DNA from: Clarireedia homoeocarpa
Taxonomy: Eukaryota; Ascomycota; Leotiomycetes; Helotiales; Rutstroemiaceae
DNA length: 64,000 nucleotides
Assembly (NCBI GenBank): GCA_001465935.1
Contig: LNKV01000028.1
Span: forward strand, 248,001 to 312,000
Reading direction: 5' to 3'
The notes below the pieces were generated by a model. That model did no database searches, had not been told where the DNA came from, and saw nothing but the letters and a program-made list of their open reading frames with translations. Shown in pieces: positions 1 through 10,974 of the stretch (positions within the stretch are counted from its first letter, which is position 1; the number at the start of each line of letters is the position of its first letter). A program made the translations under genes and the position numbers.

Positions 1-2436
1 CACTACCGTACTGTACGAAATTGTCCAAGGCAGGAAGCATGTCCTCAAGGTAAAGTTCGGCTCCAGCTTTGAAAGTGGCGTGGATGAGTTCGAATGCTTG
101 CCACATAGTTGGGGAAATTGATTTTGCGGCAAAGGTACAGCTATCGATAATTTCAAACACCTCGTTGTAAAGATCTATTACTATTAGCAACAATTTAACT
201 GCTTCGAGGAGGAATAGTTACCATAGAGCTTATTTTCCAAAGTGACCTTTATCACGGGCATGAGAATAGACTCCATGTGTAGAAGAACATCGGGAGTGCT
301 CTCTAGTGTTAGAATCAAAGTGCCTATGGTTTGGAGGACACCAAGTGCGGTAATACTCTTGTCATCCAAATAATCACCATACTCATCATCCTCTCTCTTC
401 TCGTTCTTCTCAAGCAATTCTCGGACAATACGCAGATACGTATCTCGCAGCTGTTCACTCAATGCCACAGCGAATGGGGTCAACTCGGCTGCAAATACCT
501 CCACGAAATCTTCCATGACATTGGATAATGCATCCACATCCACTTCATTGGCAAGCTTCAGCAATTGCTGCATAATTTGGGGAATGTTGGTTTGCATGCT
601 CGTACGAATAATGTCATGTCGAATCAGGGGCTGTAGTGCTAGAGCAGCTTCCACTCGAACAGGGAGATCAGGGTCGGCCATACATTCCAAGATATTGCGG
701 TATATTATGAGGAGATTTTGAGGGTCCTTGAAATCCAGTTGCTCAAACTTCTCCACGGTGTCGCAAGCTCTCGCTCGTAGAAATCCTTGTGTGCTTCGGA
801 AATCTGGAAAAACGTATCGAACCAAAAAGTATTCCACCTGTTCAGCAATTGGACTCTTCTTTCCTAAGATGACACTAGAGAGGGTTCCAATCATGCGTAA
901 AGCACCTTCTTTGGCAATATGGTTTTTCTTTCCATCTGCTGCTGCTTCATACTCGTTCACGACCGAGTTTACAAATGTCAGAATAGTGAAGGTATGTTTT
1001 CTGCGAATTTTAGTGAGTGTGACCAAAAAGTTGGTCGCAGCATTGTCAGGTGCCGAGACTTCCTCATAGTAATTTAGCTTGTGGTGTAAATATTCCTCCG
1101 GATCCGTCTCGAACTTTTCGACGTCTTCGGGTGATAGGCACATCACGGGGAACAGAAAGTGAGTGACAAGACTGTCAAGATGCGGTTTCAAATGATTCCA
1201 CATCTGTTTGGGCTTGACGCACTCGTCGAGGAACACGAGGGTATAGGAGAGACAAGGTCGGCTAAGCCATGTCGTCTTTGCTACCCATTTCTCAATTTGT
1301 GCAAGGTAACCTTTCAAAATCTCGGGCGCGAAGTTCGCGGTGAAGTTCTTCGCAAAGGCGGTGTAGTCGTCTCCATTTCCTTTCGACAATGATGCGGGGT
1401 TGCCGTAACTAGGAAAGTCAGTCAAGCATAAGCATACTGTATGTATTGTACTCACCGAACGAAGAGTCTGTTCAAGTTGAAGTACGACCATTTCTTGGCT
1501 TTCCACCAATGGTTAGCCTCGCGCTCGGCCAAGTCGTCTGGTAGGGCTGTAGGTGGGACTGCTTTGGCGATCGTCTGGAGGAATAAAGTGCACCACCCGA
1601 TCACCGTCTGCTGTTCGCGCAGGGAAACAGACAAATCAAACTAACTTTGTCAGCACTTCGGCGTGCAAGAATTTGGGGCGCCACTCGACATACGAAAGTT
1701 GCATGCTTATATGCCTTGAGAACGATATGCAGCATTTCCCCTGCTTCCTCACTCATTTCATCTACCAACCCTTGTCCGATCGTCAAAAGTCGTGGGAAAG
1801 TCGCTAACACTATCGCATCGAAGTCTGCTCTATTTTCCCCGGATTTGAAACGGAAAACGCGACATATGGCGAGAAGACATTGTAGCCCGGCAAATATCGA
1901 AGCCGCATCGTTGGCATTTAACAACTGAACGGTCATATTTATAAAGGATGGCCATCTTTCTGGGAAGTCGTAATGAAGGATCTTTTGGAGGACTGGTACC
2001 AGCTGTTGACGGATTTGTGGTGGGGAAGAAGCAATGAAGGGCAGTAACCGCTCTCGAAATCTTGCTTTTTCGTCATCGGCCATCGGTTTGTTCTGGGTCT
2101 CGCTTGGTAGCCATGCTCTCGTAACGCGATTTTTGAGATAGACAACCGCTGTAATCAACGGTCAGTAGCTGACATCAAGGAAGTGGGTGTCCGCGAGGAG
2201 TGTGCATACTCGATAACCGGACCGCAGGATCCTGCTCTGCTTGCAGAATATCGAGAAGAGCATCTGCAAAACCTTGATGTTCCTCTGCCTATTTCGGGGC
2301 TGATCAGAGGCTGGAATTCGAATAAAAATTTGCTGGAAATGCTTACAGTTTTCAGATCCAGTTCAGCGCGCCGGCGAGTGTCAGCGTCTTGATCAAGAGT
2401 CGAAGCAATACGACCTCGCAAGATGGCAACATCCAT
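1..2436 (-). CDS. Importin-7/8-type karyopherin beta (Nmd5/Sxm1 family), C-terminal part beyond window
   Basis: Nuclear transport receptor of the importin-beta superfamily that carries cargo through the nuclear pore under RanGTP control. Exons read on the minus strand: 2436-2347, 2288-2210, 2148-1646, 1610 (or 1607)-1456, 1408-222 and 174 to the edge; all junctions keep frame with GT..AG. The first residues MDVAILRGRIASTL and the following ELDLKTAEE...LYLKNRV-like block form the importin-beta N-terminal HEAT domain (about residues 20-105). Later landmarks are HYDFPERWPSF and the run NRLFVRYGNP, then LYDLYNEVFEIIDSCT near the window edge, all typical of the Nmd5/IPO8 group. About 670 residues are visible of an expected ~1,040. 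An ATG 18 nt further upstream (2454) is also in frame; 2436 fits the family better. The two yeast paralogues Nmd5 and Sxm1 cannot be told apart here. Confidence 0.88.
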
Positions 2437-2742
2437 CTCTGCTTCCAAATGCACGTAGTGCGATGACAGTATAAAATATCTTAAGGACTTTTGGAAGCCA
2501 CCAAAGTTTTGGGTTTAAATACACTCAGAAATCTTGCAAGTCAAGTTTTGTCGTGTCAATATATTTTGTGGTTCTCCGAAAATGGCCTAGCTGAAAAAAG
2601 ATCAAGCGAAGGCGGAGTAGAGAGCGGCTCACCTCAGCTGTCTGGAGCGTTCCTGAATATCTGTCTCTGATGAGTTAGAAGAGTACTTTGTGTGTTGATG
2701 GCGGTTCAGCAAGACATACAAGTAAAGTCCCTGGGTATTTTC

Positions 2743-2780
2743 GACTACTACGACTACTATGACTACTACGACTACCACTT
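2743..2780. repeat. Imperfect (ACT/ACG ACT) triplet repeat
   Basis: Alternating act-acg-act triplets run for roughly 35 nt in the importin upstream region. This is a simple microsatellite with no coding frame of note. Confidence 0.7.
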
Positions 2781-3764
2781 ACTCGACTATGAAACGTGAG
2801 AGTGAAAGGGCCGGGACAGTAGAGAGAGTAGTTCCATGGGGGTGGGAATAAAAGTGTTACAGTACAGTAGTAAGCCAACCTTGAAAATGCAGCAATGGGA
2901 ATAGGATGGATAGATAACTTGCGGGCGTGCAGGATCGGGTAACCTAGCGAGCCTAGTAACACGGCACACAAAGGGGGGGATCGCTGAGCGTCTCCCTGCC
3001 TGCCATTGTGCCATTTTGCGTTGTGCTATTGTGCCATTGCCTGGTGGGTGGGAGATTGGAACTGTCGTACTAGGATTCTGCCGTTTGTTATCCTTGTTAT
3101 CTTGCTTCGTGGGTCGTCGTGGGTCGTGGGTCGTCCTTATCAAAGAGGGTCGGAGGGCTTTTGGACTGCAAAAAGAGGGGGATAAAAAAAAGGAAAGAAT
3201 CGACCCCTCTCTAAGCGCGTGTTTCGGTACATTTACACGTACGAAGTTCCTACAAAGTGCCTCGTACTGTGGACCTGGAATTACAAATAGTTGAGAACAA
3301 TCCGCAGAAAGCATGAGAAGACAAAGACTGGCCAGCATTTCGTGTATTGCTTCTTCTCATTACACAGTGGAAATCTAGTACCAGCACTTCTTTTGCGGTA
3401 GGTGCAGGCAGGCCTGTAACCTTTCAAAGTACTCCGTACTCATCGGGGATGTGATCACAATGCCCCCGGTGAGTCCTGCCCATTCCAGACGTGCGATAAT
3501 CGGATATGGATTTCTTTGATTAGGCTGAATCATGCAGACCAGTTAGTCCGTCCGACATAGTACGGTGTGGTATGTTGGTGTACGGCCTATGAAGCCATCC
3601 ATGTTGGCATGAACTGCGAAGTGATGCTAATCTAAACACAAGGAACGACATTGTACAGTACTGTGCTAGATCAGAGCCACCGTGCTCCCACTGAAATAGA
3701 TACTCCAAAGTAGATACTGTAGCTAGAAACAAACAACATTCCAGTACAGTAGCTGGATTCCAAA

Positions 3765-3826
3765 GGTTCCAAGTTCCAAGTTCCAAGTTCCAAGCTCCAG
3801 GTTCCAGGTTCCAGGTTCCAGGTTTC
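3765..3826. repeat. 7-bp tandem repeat (GTTCCAA/GTTCCAG)
   Basis: About eight or nine copies of a heptamer. The first half of the array is mostly GTTCCAA and the second half mostly GTTCCAG, so two sub-blocks have each been homogenised. Confidence 0.85.
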
Positions 3827-4389
3827 GAGTAAGCAAGCAGTTTGATCCTTGGTCTACACTCCCTTGCGTACCTCCACCTTCTTCTCGTAGTTGTAGGAGA
3901 TGCTACCAAGCTCGCCAGGCAAGAGGCATGCTCCCCAAGCTGAACCTAGATCTCTCGGCTTGTGGATCTGGCATAGTCTGCTCCGACCTGCAGGTACCTC
4001 GACTAGAACGATCTCGACTTTCTCATCATGTTTCGGTGCCGCAAAGACATCATTGGCTTCTTCTGGATCTTGAGGGCAACAGTTGGGACTCATTTGGTCC
4101 AATAGGCGCAGCCACCATCAAAGTCTATTGGGGGCAGCGGGATAAGTAGGCGAGGTGGGGTGCTCGACTGAACTCTCTCCTTTGTATCTCACGAGCTCAG
4201 TGCCTTACTCGATTTTTGTTTTAAGAGCATATGCATACTGAAGTAATAACAGCGGAAAAGCTCAATCACTAATGAATATTCTAACCAACTTCGGATTTCG
4301 GATTGTTTAAGTCAAGTAAAATCTGGACATGGAGAACTTATATATCTGATTGTTCAAGCCGAGTTTAGATAACTAAGTTAATAAGAAAT

Positions 4390-4433
4390 AATATATACAT
4401 GTGCTACTTGGAATATATACATGTGCTACTTGG
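4390..4433. repeat. Tandem duplication of a 22-bp unit
   Basis: AATATATACATGTGCTACTTGG occurs essentially twice back to back in an AT-rich stretch. The two copies look identical over about 21 nt, which suggests a recent slip or duplication. Confidence 0.8.
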
Positions 4434-4683
4434 TAGATGGTCGGAGGGCCGTCGCGTGGACTTTCCTTCTTAGCTCAAGCTTCGTTGGTCAACATTTTAT
4501 CGTTATCAGCATATTCATCATCTCAGCACGCATTCGCGTCTTCCTAAGGAGGGGTATAATGTAATATCTTACTAGGTAGGTGGAAAGGAATACCTACTAT
4601 AAGAAAGAAATCCCGCACTGAGGGGTATTGAGTACTTTTGTTGTTCTTTCTTCGCTTTCCTTCTCTTCCAAACCTCAAAAGTA

Positions 4684-4692
4684 TATTTATAA
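4684..4692 (+). promoter_or_regulatory. TATA-like element upstream of amine oxidase
   Basis: TATTTATAA lies about 65 bp before the ATG at 4754 and is followed by a CT-rich tract (CTCTCCCTTCTCTC) immediately before the start. CT-rich tracts are common at fungal transcription starts. The assignment is by position and sequence only. Confidence 0.45.
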
Positions 4693-4753
4693 GTTACTTG
4701 ATTACAACGAATTCCCTTTTCGCTCTCCCTTCTCTCTTAACCCATAAACAACC

Positions 4754-7339
4754 ATGACCACAGCTTCACTTAGACCGGATGGAGCTGAACCTTCATCAAC
4801 CTCAATTCCACATCCACTCGACCAGCTTTCCGTCGCGGAGTCAAATCTGGCCAGAGATGTCGTTCTCAAACGCCGAGGCACCGATGTCACAATTCACTAC
4901 AGGTCAATCAGTTTGGAAGAGCCTCCAAAGGAAGAGCTATCCAGATACCTCGAGCTAGAGCATTCCGGAAAACTGACTGAAAAATCACCAAGGCCGGCTC
5001 GTCTAGCAAAAGTGCAGTATGATATTATTCGGGCAGACCGGAGCCATGAATACACGGAATCGTTGGTCGATGTGGTGGCGGGTGATGAAGTTTTTCAAAG
5101 AAAAGTTGATAAGCTTCACCAGCCTGCTATAACTACGTATGGCAAATCTTTCTATCTTCCAATTTTGTCTGATTCTCTACGATTTTCCATTCGTTTGGCT
5201 TATTAGTATTAATTAGTCATGAATTCCGAGCTTTCACAGAAGCTTGCTTGGCCTCACCTCTATATAAAAAGGCCATTGCAGAGTTTGACCTACCAGAAGG
5301 CTTTGTCATCACAATCGATCCATGGCCTTATGGTGGACCGGACTTTGACGAAGTTGCTCCACGTTATACACAAGGGCTCTGCTTTGCCCGAGACACAAAA
5401 TCTGGCAACGAAGACGCAAATCATTATGGTTATCCCTTACCCATCATTCCCGTGCTTGATACTCGCACGAAGGAGATCGTACGTATTGACAGACTAGCTA
5501 CTGGTGGCAAAGAAGATGGTTTGACCTACGGAACTCACAAGAAGAACGTTATTGATCACTGTAGTCCTTCCGACTACGTTCCTGAGCTTCTGCAGCAACC
5601 ACTTAGGGATGATATCAAGCCACTGAACATTGTTCAACCTCAAGGTCCATCATTTAATGTGACCGGGCATCTGATAGAGTGGCAAAAGTGGAGATTTCGC
5701 CTAGGATTCAGTCCACGAGAGGGTGCTACTTTGCATGATGTTCGGTATGATGGACGTAGTGTACTTTACAGGCTTTCTCTGAGCGAAATGACCGTACCAT
5801 ATGGTAAGTGGGAAGGGAAATGCTTCGGGTGATTCCATTCACAATTTTGGCATTCTATGAAACCTTTTTGGTTGATATAGAATTGTATCGGCATCTCTCC
5901 CCCCCCCCCCCCCCCAAAAGTACAATGGCTGACTTTCAAATCTACAAGGTGACCCCCGACCTCCTTTCCATAGGAAGCAAGCATTTGATTTTGGAGATGG
6001 CGGTGCTGGACGCGCAGCCAACAACCTATCACTTGGGTGCGACTGTCTCGGCGCGATCAAGTACTTTGACGCAGTTCTCACAGAGCCCGATGGTATAGCT
6101 AGCGTGGCCAAAAACGTAGTTTGCCTTCACGAAGAAGATGCTGGAATAGGCTGGAAGCACACCAACTATCGGACTCAAAGGGCTGTGGTGACTCGATCTA
6201 GGGAACTCATTGTTCAATTTATCATCACACTTGCAAACTACGAATACATATTTGCTTACAAGCTGGACCAGGCAGGAGGTATCACTGTTGAGACACGCGC
6301 CACGGGTATTGTCAGTGTTGTCAATATTGACCCTGGGAAGACGAGCCCTTGGGGCAATGTCGTCTCAAGCGGAGCGCTTGCCCAAAATCATCAACATCTT
6401 TTCTGTATACGCATTGATCCAGCCATCGATGGACAATCTAATAATGTTGTTATCGAAGAATCATTACCTATGCCAATATCCAGAGATATCAATCCATACG
6501 GGAATGGTTATGAGGTCTGCATGCTCTCTCATCTCTAGAGACGTTACTAATTCATCTCGCAGGTCAGACAAACTGTAGTCGAAAAATCTCAGTTCGTTGA
6601 TGCTTCACCTCAGACGAACCTTACAATCAAAATGACGAATCCCTCCAAAATCAACCCGGTTTCTGGAAAGCCAGTGGCATACAAATTTATCCCATCTGCT
6701 ACCCAGCTCTTGCTTGCCCACCCTGATAGTATCGTGGCGCAAAGAGCTCAATTCGCCCAGCATCATGTCTGGATCACGAAATACAAAGATGGTAAGGATA
6801 CAAAGTCACGAGTTAATCACTAGATTGTGATGGTTTCAGTCGTGGATACTGACGGTTATTGCAGGTGAACTTTGGGCTGGTGGCGAATTCACGAATCAAA
6901 GTCAAAAGGAAGTTGATGGAGTTAAGGATGCTGTCGCACGAGATGATAATGTCAAAAATGAGGATGTCGTTGTATGGAATGTTTTTGGACTTACAGTAAG
7001 TTTTCAAGTCCTAGCTGGACAGGAGAGCTCGCTGAACAATTGATACAGCACAACCCTCGGGTTGAAGATTGGCCTGTTATGTAAGTTGTTCGCTTCCCTT
7101 TACTTTCAAAAAAGTCCTGACTTTGTAGGCCCGTGGAAGTACACCAGCTACATATTAAGCCTGCTGATTTCTTCACCTGCAATCCAGCTATAGATGTTCC
7201 AGGGAAGAGAAATGAGTCATCTGTACTTGTGGATGCCTCAAGATGTTGCGAAAGTGGAGAGGTTCAAAAAGAGCCGCTCTCGCATATGCAGGGAACTGGA
7301 CCAGAACTGGATCCGAAGGATGTTAAAAGCAGACTTTAA
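4754..7339 (+). CDS. Copper amine oxidase (primary amine oxidase, topaquinone type)
   Basis: Oxidises primary amines to aldehyde, ammonia and H2O2 using copper and a self-made topaquinone; probably peroxisomal or cytosolic, as I see no signal peptide. Seven exons: 4754-5136, 5217-5803, 5949-6514, 6563-6791, 6865-6995, 7049-7080 and 7129-7339, which join to 712 residues, a usual length for the family. Key residues are all present: catalytic base Asp near residue 337 in QAFDFGDGG, the topaquinone Tyr near 420 in LANYEYIFAY (83 residues later, as expected), copper ligands His-x-His near 470-472 in NHQHLF, and the third copper His near 633 in LTHNPRVEDWPVMP. The C-terminus ends VKSRL; a Ser-Arg-Leu tripeptide would be a good peroxisomal PTS1, and the last three codons are AGC-AGA-CTT. 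Intron 2 contains a 17-C run. The inducing amine and substrate preference cannot be read from sequence. Confidence 0.95.
5899..5915. repeat. Poly-C tract inside amine oxidase intron 2
   Basis: A run of about 17 cytosines lies 34 nt before the acceptor at 5947-5948. Such homopolymers are length-unstable and prone to sequencing error, but being intronic it does not affect the reading frame. Confidence 0.85.
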
Positions 7340-8059
7340 GTATAGAAGGGCCTGCTATTTCGCAGATATTAAACTACATGCCGGTCAATGTTAAGTATAG
7401 CATTCAAAACCATATCAGGCACTAGAGTAGTGTTGAACGACCGTCAGCATTTCAAACACATGTAGATACGGTATTGAATACGATGTTGCGGGCACGAATA
7501 TATCATATATCCGGCGGTGAGTAATACCACGCATATTGTTAAGGAATGCATATGAGTATTCTGCCCATTTCTGTTCGTTCTACGTTTTAAGACTCAAGAC
7601 CCCTCTCATGACAACACCCGGTTTAGGCACTTACCCGACAAAATTCTAGTGCACTTCCCACATCCTAGAACATGCTTGCATCTGTAAAGGATACGAACAA
7701 TTGTCACACCCTAACCTTGTAGCCAAGACAAAGTGTTATCTCGTATTTCACGAAACGTTTCTTTACCGTCTTACATGTTGCAACGCTATACATATTTTGC
7801 CTGAAGCAAGTGTAATTTTTCAACGTCTTTGGTTCAACGACTTACCCCGCTTGTGCGGACCGTATAGGAGACCGGGCTGATTCAAAGTTATATGGGGATG
7901 GGCACATGGGATAATGGAGAGGAGTATAAAATGGCAGTACGTCTACTGGTAGAATAGGTGCAATGTGCAACGAAGAGATCTCTTTTCCTTTGCTTCAAGT
8001 GTTGAATCTTTCTGAATACTCGAACCATTCATGACTTGACTTTCTTGGCATCAGTAACG
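7340..8059. other. Intergenic region, no gene seen
   Basis: 3' flank of the amine oxidase and promoter of the following secreted-protein gene. No open frame with coding character. Apart from a TATA box at 7924 nothing stands out. Confidence 0.6.
7924..7930 (+). promoter_or_regulatory. TATA box of the Cys/Thr-rich secreted protein gene
   Basis: A canonical TATAAAA stands 130 bp before the ATG at 8060, with CT-rich DNA in between. TATA-containing promoters are often those of regulated genes; the regulation itself is inferred. Confidence 0.5.
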
Positions 8060-9238
8060 ATGGCAGCAACACGCGTCTTCACGTTATCGACGCCGTTCGT
8101 CTTGCTCTTGTAAGTTATTCTCTGTATCGAACTCTGATAAATCCGAATGCTAATGTGAATTATCCACTGTTTATAGTATACTCAACTTAGCACAAGCAAC
8201 GCTTACCACTGTCTATGCTTCACCACCCACAATTCCTACGGTCACGACACCGACCACTTCCAAGTCAACACCTTGTCCTACTGTGACTATCTCGACTTCA
8301 CATACGTCTTGTCCACCTGTAAGTTCATCCCAGTTTCCATCCTTATGATCCATCCTTTTAAGCCTACCTTTGCCACACAACCACCTTTCGTTTAAGCCTC
8401 CTCAACACACTAACAACCACTCAGACAACGCCAGTATCCTGTTCTCAACCCTTTTGCATCTCCGACATCTTCATCAACGTCCCTTGCTCCTGCCCTTACT
8501 CCGTCCCCACAACCACCCACTACACCCCCTGTCCATCTGCATGCACCACCACCTGTTTCACCGGCTTCAGTATCGGCCACGAGATATCGTGCACATCTTC
8601 AAGACCATCAACCACCGATACCACAACCATTACCACCACGCCAACCTCTGTTACCACCTCAACCCCCACTATCACATGCAGCTGTCCGCAATTCGGCCCC
8701 GGCCCCGTCGGCTGTGACTGTCCGGTTCGCCCATCTCCTCCTCCTTCTACAACGACAAAAGATCCAATAACCTGTTCCTGTCCCTACTACCCACCCTATC
8801 CATCGGACTGTCCTTACTGCCCTACTCACACTCCTCCCACCAGCATCAGCAGCACCACAATCTCTATCTACACTCTCCCCACAACCACAACCAAAGAACC
8901 CATCACCTGCTCCTGTCCCTACTTCCCCCCTTACCCCAGCTACTGCAACTGTCCCACCCACACCCGCACCTCACTCTCAACCACCACCATCAAAGCCCCG
9001 CCACCACCCCCTCCCACAACCACAACCACAATCACAGCCCCAACCGGAACCGGAACCGGAGCCGGAACATGCCAAAGCATCACCCTCACAACCGGGCCCA
9101 ACTGTCCGCCGCTGGCGACCCAGACGCCGTGTGTGCGCCCCGCGTGCATTGTGCTGAGCACAGTGACGGCGGAGTGTGGGTGTAAGAGTGCGGGAGGAGT
9201 GGCGACTGTCGTTGGTAAGTTGTTTTGATTTCTTTCTT

Positions 9239-9279
<41 letters not shown>

Positions 9280-9601
9280 CTAGACAGGAGATGGAGATTG
9301 TGAAATGAGAGGAGGAGGAGGAGGAGGAGGAGGAGGAGGAGTTTGGGTGCAAGACGAGGATAGGGGACGACGGGGTTGGGGAAGAGAAAAGAAGATGAAG
9401 GGGATGGGGATGGGGATGGGGGAATGGGAATGGGAATGGGAATGAAAGGAAGAGAAGAAGGAAAAAAAAAAAGAAGAAGAAGCTAACGAAGTAAATGAAA
9501 AAAAAATAGACTGCAAAACGACGTGCGATGTGTCTTGTGAGACGGCGTGGCAGACGATGTATTTACCTTGTCCGACGAGTGTGCCGGCGACGGCGGTGTA
9601 A
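8060..9601 (+). CDS. Secreted Thr/Pro/Cys-rich protein with internal CSCP repeats (unrecognised)
   Basis: I do not recognise this protein. Four exons, 8060-8109, 8177-8318, 8425-9214 and 9510-9601, join in frame to 357 residues; the start gives a good signal peptide (STPFVLLLFILNLAQA, cleavage near residue 25). The mature chain is dominated by Thr, Pro and Ser, as in O-mannosylated cell-wall or mucin-like proteins, and has about 32 Cys. A unit built on ITCSCPYxPPYPSxCxxCP occurs near residues 173-197 and 218-242, with a more divergent copy near 144-168 (ITCSCPQFGPGPVGCDCP). The Cys-rich tail continues through the last exon (DCKTTCDVSCE). There is no GPI signal or transmembrane helix at the C-terminus, so it is probably a soluble or wall-bound extracellular protein. 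Repeat pairs separated by Thr-rich linkers suggest disulfide-knotted modules on glycosylated stalks. Function, including any role with a host, is unknown. Confidence 0.8.
8661..8960 (+). repeat. Three in-frame copies of a Cys/Pro module
   Basis: Copies start near 8661 (divergent), 8749 and 8884. The last two share the frame ACA ACx ACA A.. AAA GA. CC. AT. ACC TG. TC. TGT CCC TAC and differ mostly at third positions. The spacing between them is 135 nt. This points to duplication followed by selection on the encoded peptide. Confidence 0.75.
9229..9443. repeat. Microsatellite-packed intron (TTTC, poly-T, GGA, GGGAT)
   Basis: The 295-nt third intron of the secreted protein holds a TTTC run, then about 37 T (9241-9277), then about eleven GGA/GAG triplets (9308-9341), then GGGGAT and GGGAAT runs (9399-9443). 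The sense strand is almost free of C after the poly-T. Confidence 0.85.
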
Positions 9602-9918
9602 AGGAGGAGGGGAGGAAGCGGAAAAGGGGGGTGTGTACGGACTGGGAGGAGAGGAGAGTGTGAATGGATAGTGCTGGGGGGATGATGAGACGGGTTTGAA
9701 GAAGCATCGAATGGCTGTAGATTGATGGGTGTGTTTTCGCTTCTGTTGGGGATAAAGGGGGAGGTGGATGAATTGACTGAAAGAGGCGAGGAATAAGGAT
9801 ATCATTGAGCCACTTGCTGCTTCTCTACCTACTGAAATGGAAAGTTATTGTCATGCTGTAATGAATTGCATTTGTGATCGTTTCATTAACCTTGATATCA
9901 AGGCACCCATATCATCTG
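9602..9918. other. Convergent intergenic spacer
   Basis: 3' flanks of the secreted protein gene (+) and cwc24 (-). Purine-rich on the top strand in its first 100 nt, with antisense Ser/Pro-rich frames that merely reflect this composition. No gene seen. Confidence 0.6.
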
Positions 9919-10974
9919 TTATTCCTCCTCTTCCTCATCCTCATCAACCTCCTCCCCATTAGCAATAGCCTCCTCCCTCAACTTCCTCGCCCTCTCCCTC
10001 TTCCTATCCAATAATTTCTTCAACCCCTTCGCAACATTAAAAACACCCCCCGTTCCCGCCCCACAAGCCGCACAACTCGGATCCTTCCTATATCTCTTCA
10101 GCGCGCAACTTTCACAGAAATAATGTCCACATTTCGTTACTATCGGATCTTTGTATTTCTCCTTGCATATTATGCACGCAAATGGTATATTCTCTAATAA
10201 TGCATCTTCATCTTCGTCATCGTTTTCTGCATCTCCTGCGTTTCGATTCGCTGATGCTATTTTGGTGCCGCCGACTACCTTTTTGCCTTTGGTGACATTC
10301 TCCCATTCGCGGTCGAGTTGCCAGCCTGCTTTATAGTCTTCGCGTGCGTGGAGGTATTTGCAATTGTCTCCAAAACCACAAAATCCGGTTTGCTTGTAAT
10401 CTTTGCACACGTCGGGGGCGAAATCAGTGACGGTAATGGTGCGAATGTTTGTTGGGGCTTTGACTGGTCCTACGACCCGATTAGGAGCATCGGGATTCTT
10501 TTGTATGAATTTGGTGCTGTTAGCTAGTCCCTTGTATGTTCCATCTGGAAGATTATCTTCAGTTGTAGAGGGTTTAGAACGGGTGGTTCCTAGGAGATTT
10601 TTGGAGGAGAGAGCGTCGGTGGCGTTTTCATCATACCAATTAGTTTGTTTGGTAGCATCATTTGAGGAGCGGATGGTTGTACTGTGTGCGGCGGTGTACT
10701 TAGTCGCAGAGAGATCTTCGAGATTTGAGGACGGGTTTGTAGTTTTGGAAGAGGCAGTTATAGCGCCGGTATTCTTCTTGCGACGTTTAACCCGTTGTCC
10801 CGATTCATCTTCTGAAGAGGAATATCCTGATGTGTCGTCGCTATCATTATTGGCAGGTGGCGGTGTCGCAGCTCGTTTGCGAAAGTTTGATTTCCCTTTT
10901 GCTGAACGTTTCTTGAAAATGGCGACTGGCTCCGTGGGAATTGGAGGAGCGGCAGCTGATTCGGGAACGTCCAT
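9919..10974 (-). CDS. cwc24: Pre-mRNA splicing factor Cwc24 (CCCH + RING finger)
   Basis: A spliceosome component related to yeast Cwc24 and human RNF113A, which joins the activated Bact spliceosome near the 5' splice site. Single exon, 351 residues. The N-terminal half is charged and Ser-rich. A CCCH zinc finger follows near residues 189-207 (C-x8-C-x5-C-x3-H, CKDYKQTGFCGFGDNCKYLH). A C3HC4 RING lies near 265-302, from CIICKEKYKDPIVTKCGH to CAACG. The tail is basic then ends in a run of Glu/Asp, as in homologues. It converges on the secreted protein gene. The domain order and spacing make this one of the safest calls in the window. Confidence 0.96.
   Translation of the reverse strand: MDVPESAAAPPIPTEPVAIFKKRSAKGKSNFRKRAATPPPANNDSDDTSGYSSSEDESGQRVKRRKKNTGAITASSKTTNPSSNLEDLSATKYTAAHSTTIRSSNDATKQTNWYDENATDALSSKNLLGTTRSKPSTTEDNLPDGTYKGLANSTKFIQKNPDAPNRVVGPVKAPTNIRTITVTDFAPDVCKDYKQTGFCGFGDNCKYLHAREDYKAGWQLDREWENVTKGKKVVGGTKIASANRNAGDAENDDEDEDALLENIPFACIICKEKYKDPIVTKCGHYFCESCALKRYRKDPSCAACGAGTGGVFNVAKGLKKLLDRKRERARKLREEAIANGEEVDEDEEEEE

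Larger units (their letters stand above)
2455..4753. other. Intergenic region, no supported gene
   Basis: Between the importin start and the amine oxidase. It holds short triplet and 7-bp repeats (listed separately), an AT-rich stretch around 4190-4460 and pyrimidine-rich promoter-like DNA just before 4754. Open frames such as 3854-4102 (-) and 2787-3338 (-) have no recognisable domain or conserved-looking start. They are treated as chance. Confidence 0.6.

Noticed and set aside
2787..3338. 183-codon minus ORF in the importin upstream region
   Set aside because: No domain, overlaps an opposite-strand ORF, and includes the triplet-repeat region edge.
3854..4102. 82-codon minus-strand ORF in the importin/amine oxidase spacer
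   Set aside because: No domain, short, plus-strand competitor frame, simple repeats close by.
8370..9161. ORFs in both strands over the Thr/Cys gene, including a His-rich plus frame and Gly/Val-rich minus frames
   Set aside because: They are shadows in other frames of the four-exon gene; their odd composition is that of the repeated sequence read out of frame.
9280..9805. Antisense Ser/Pro/His-rich ORFs over the intron and 3' flank
   Set aside because: Complement of GGA, GGGAT and GAG microsatellites; no conserved domain.
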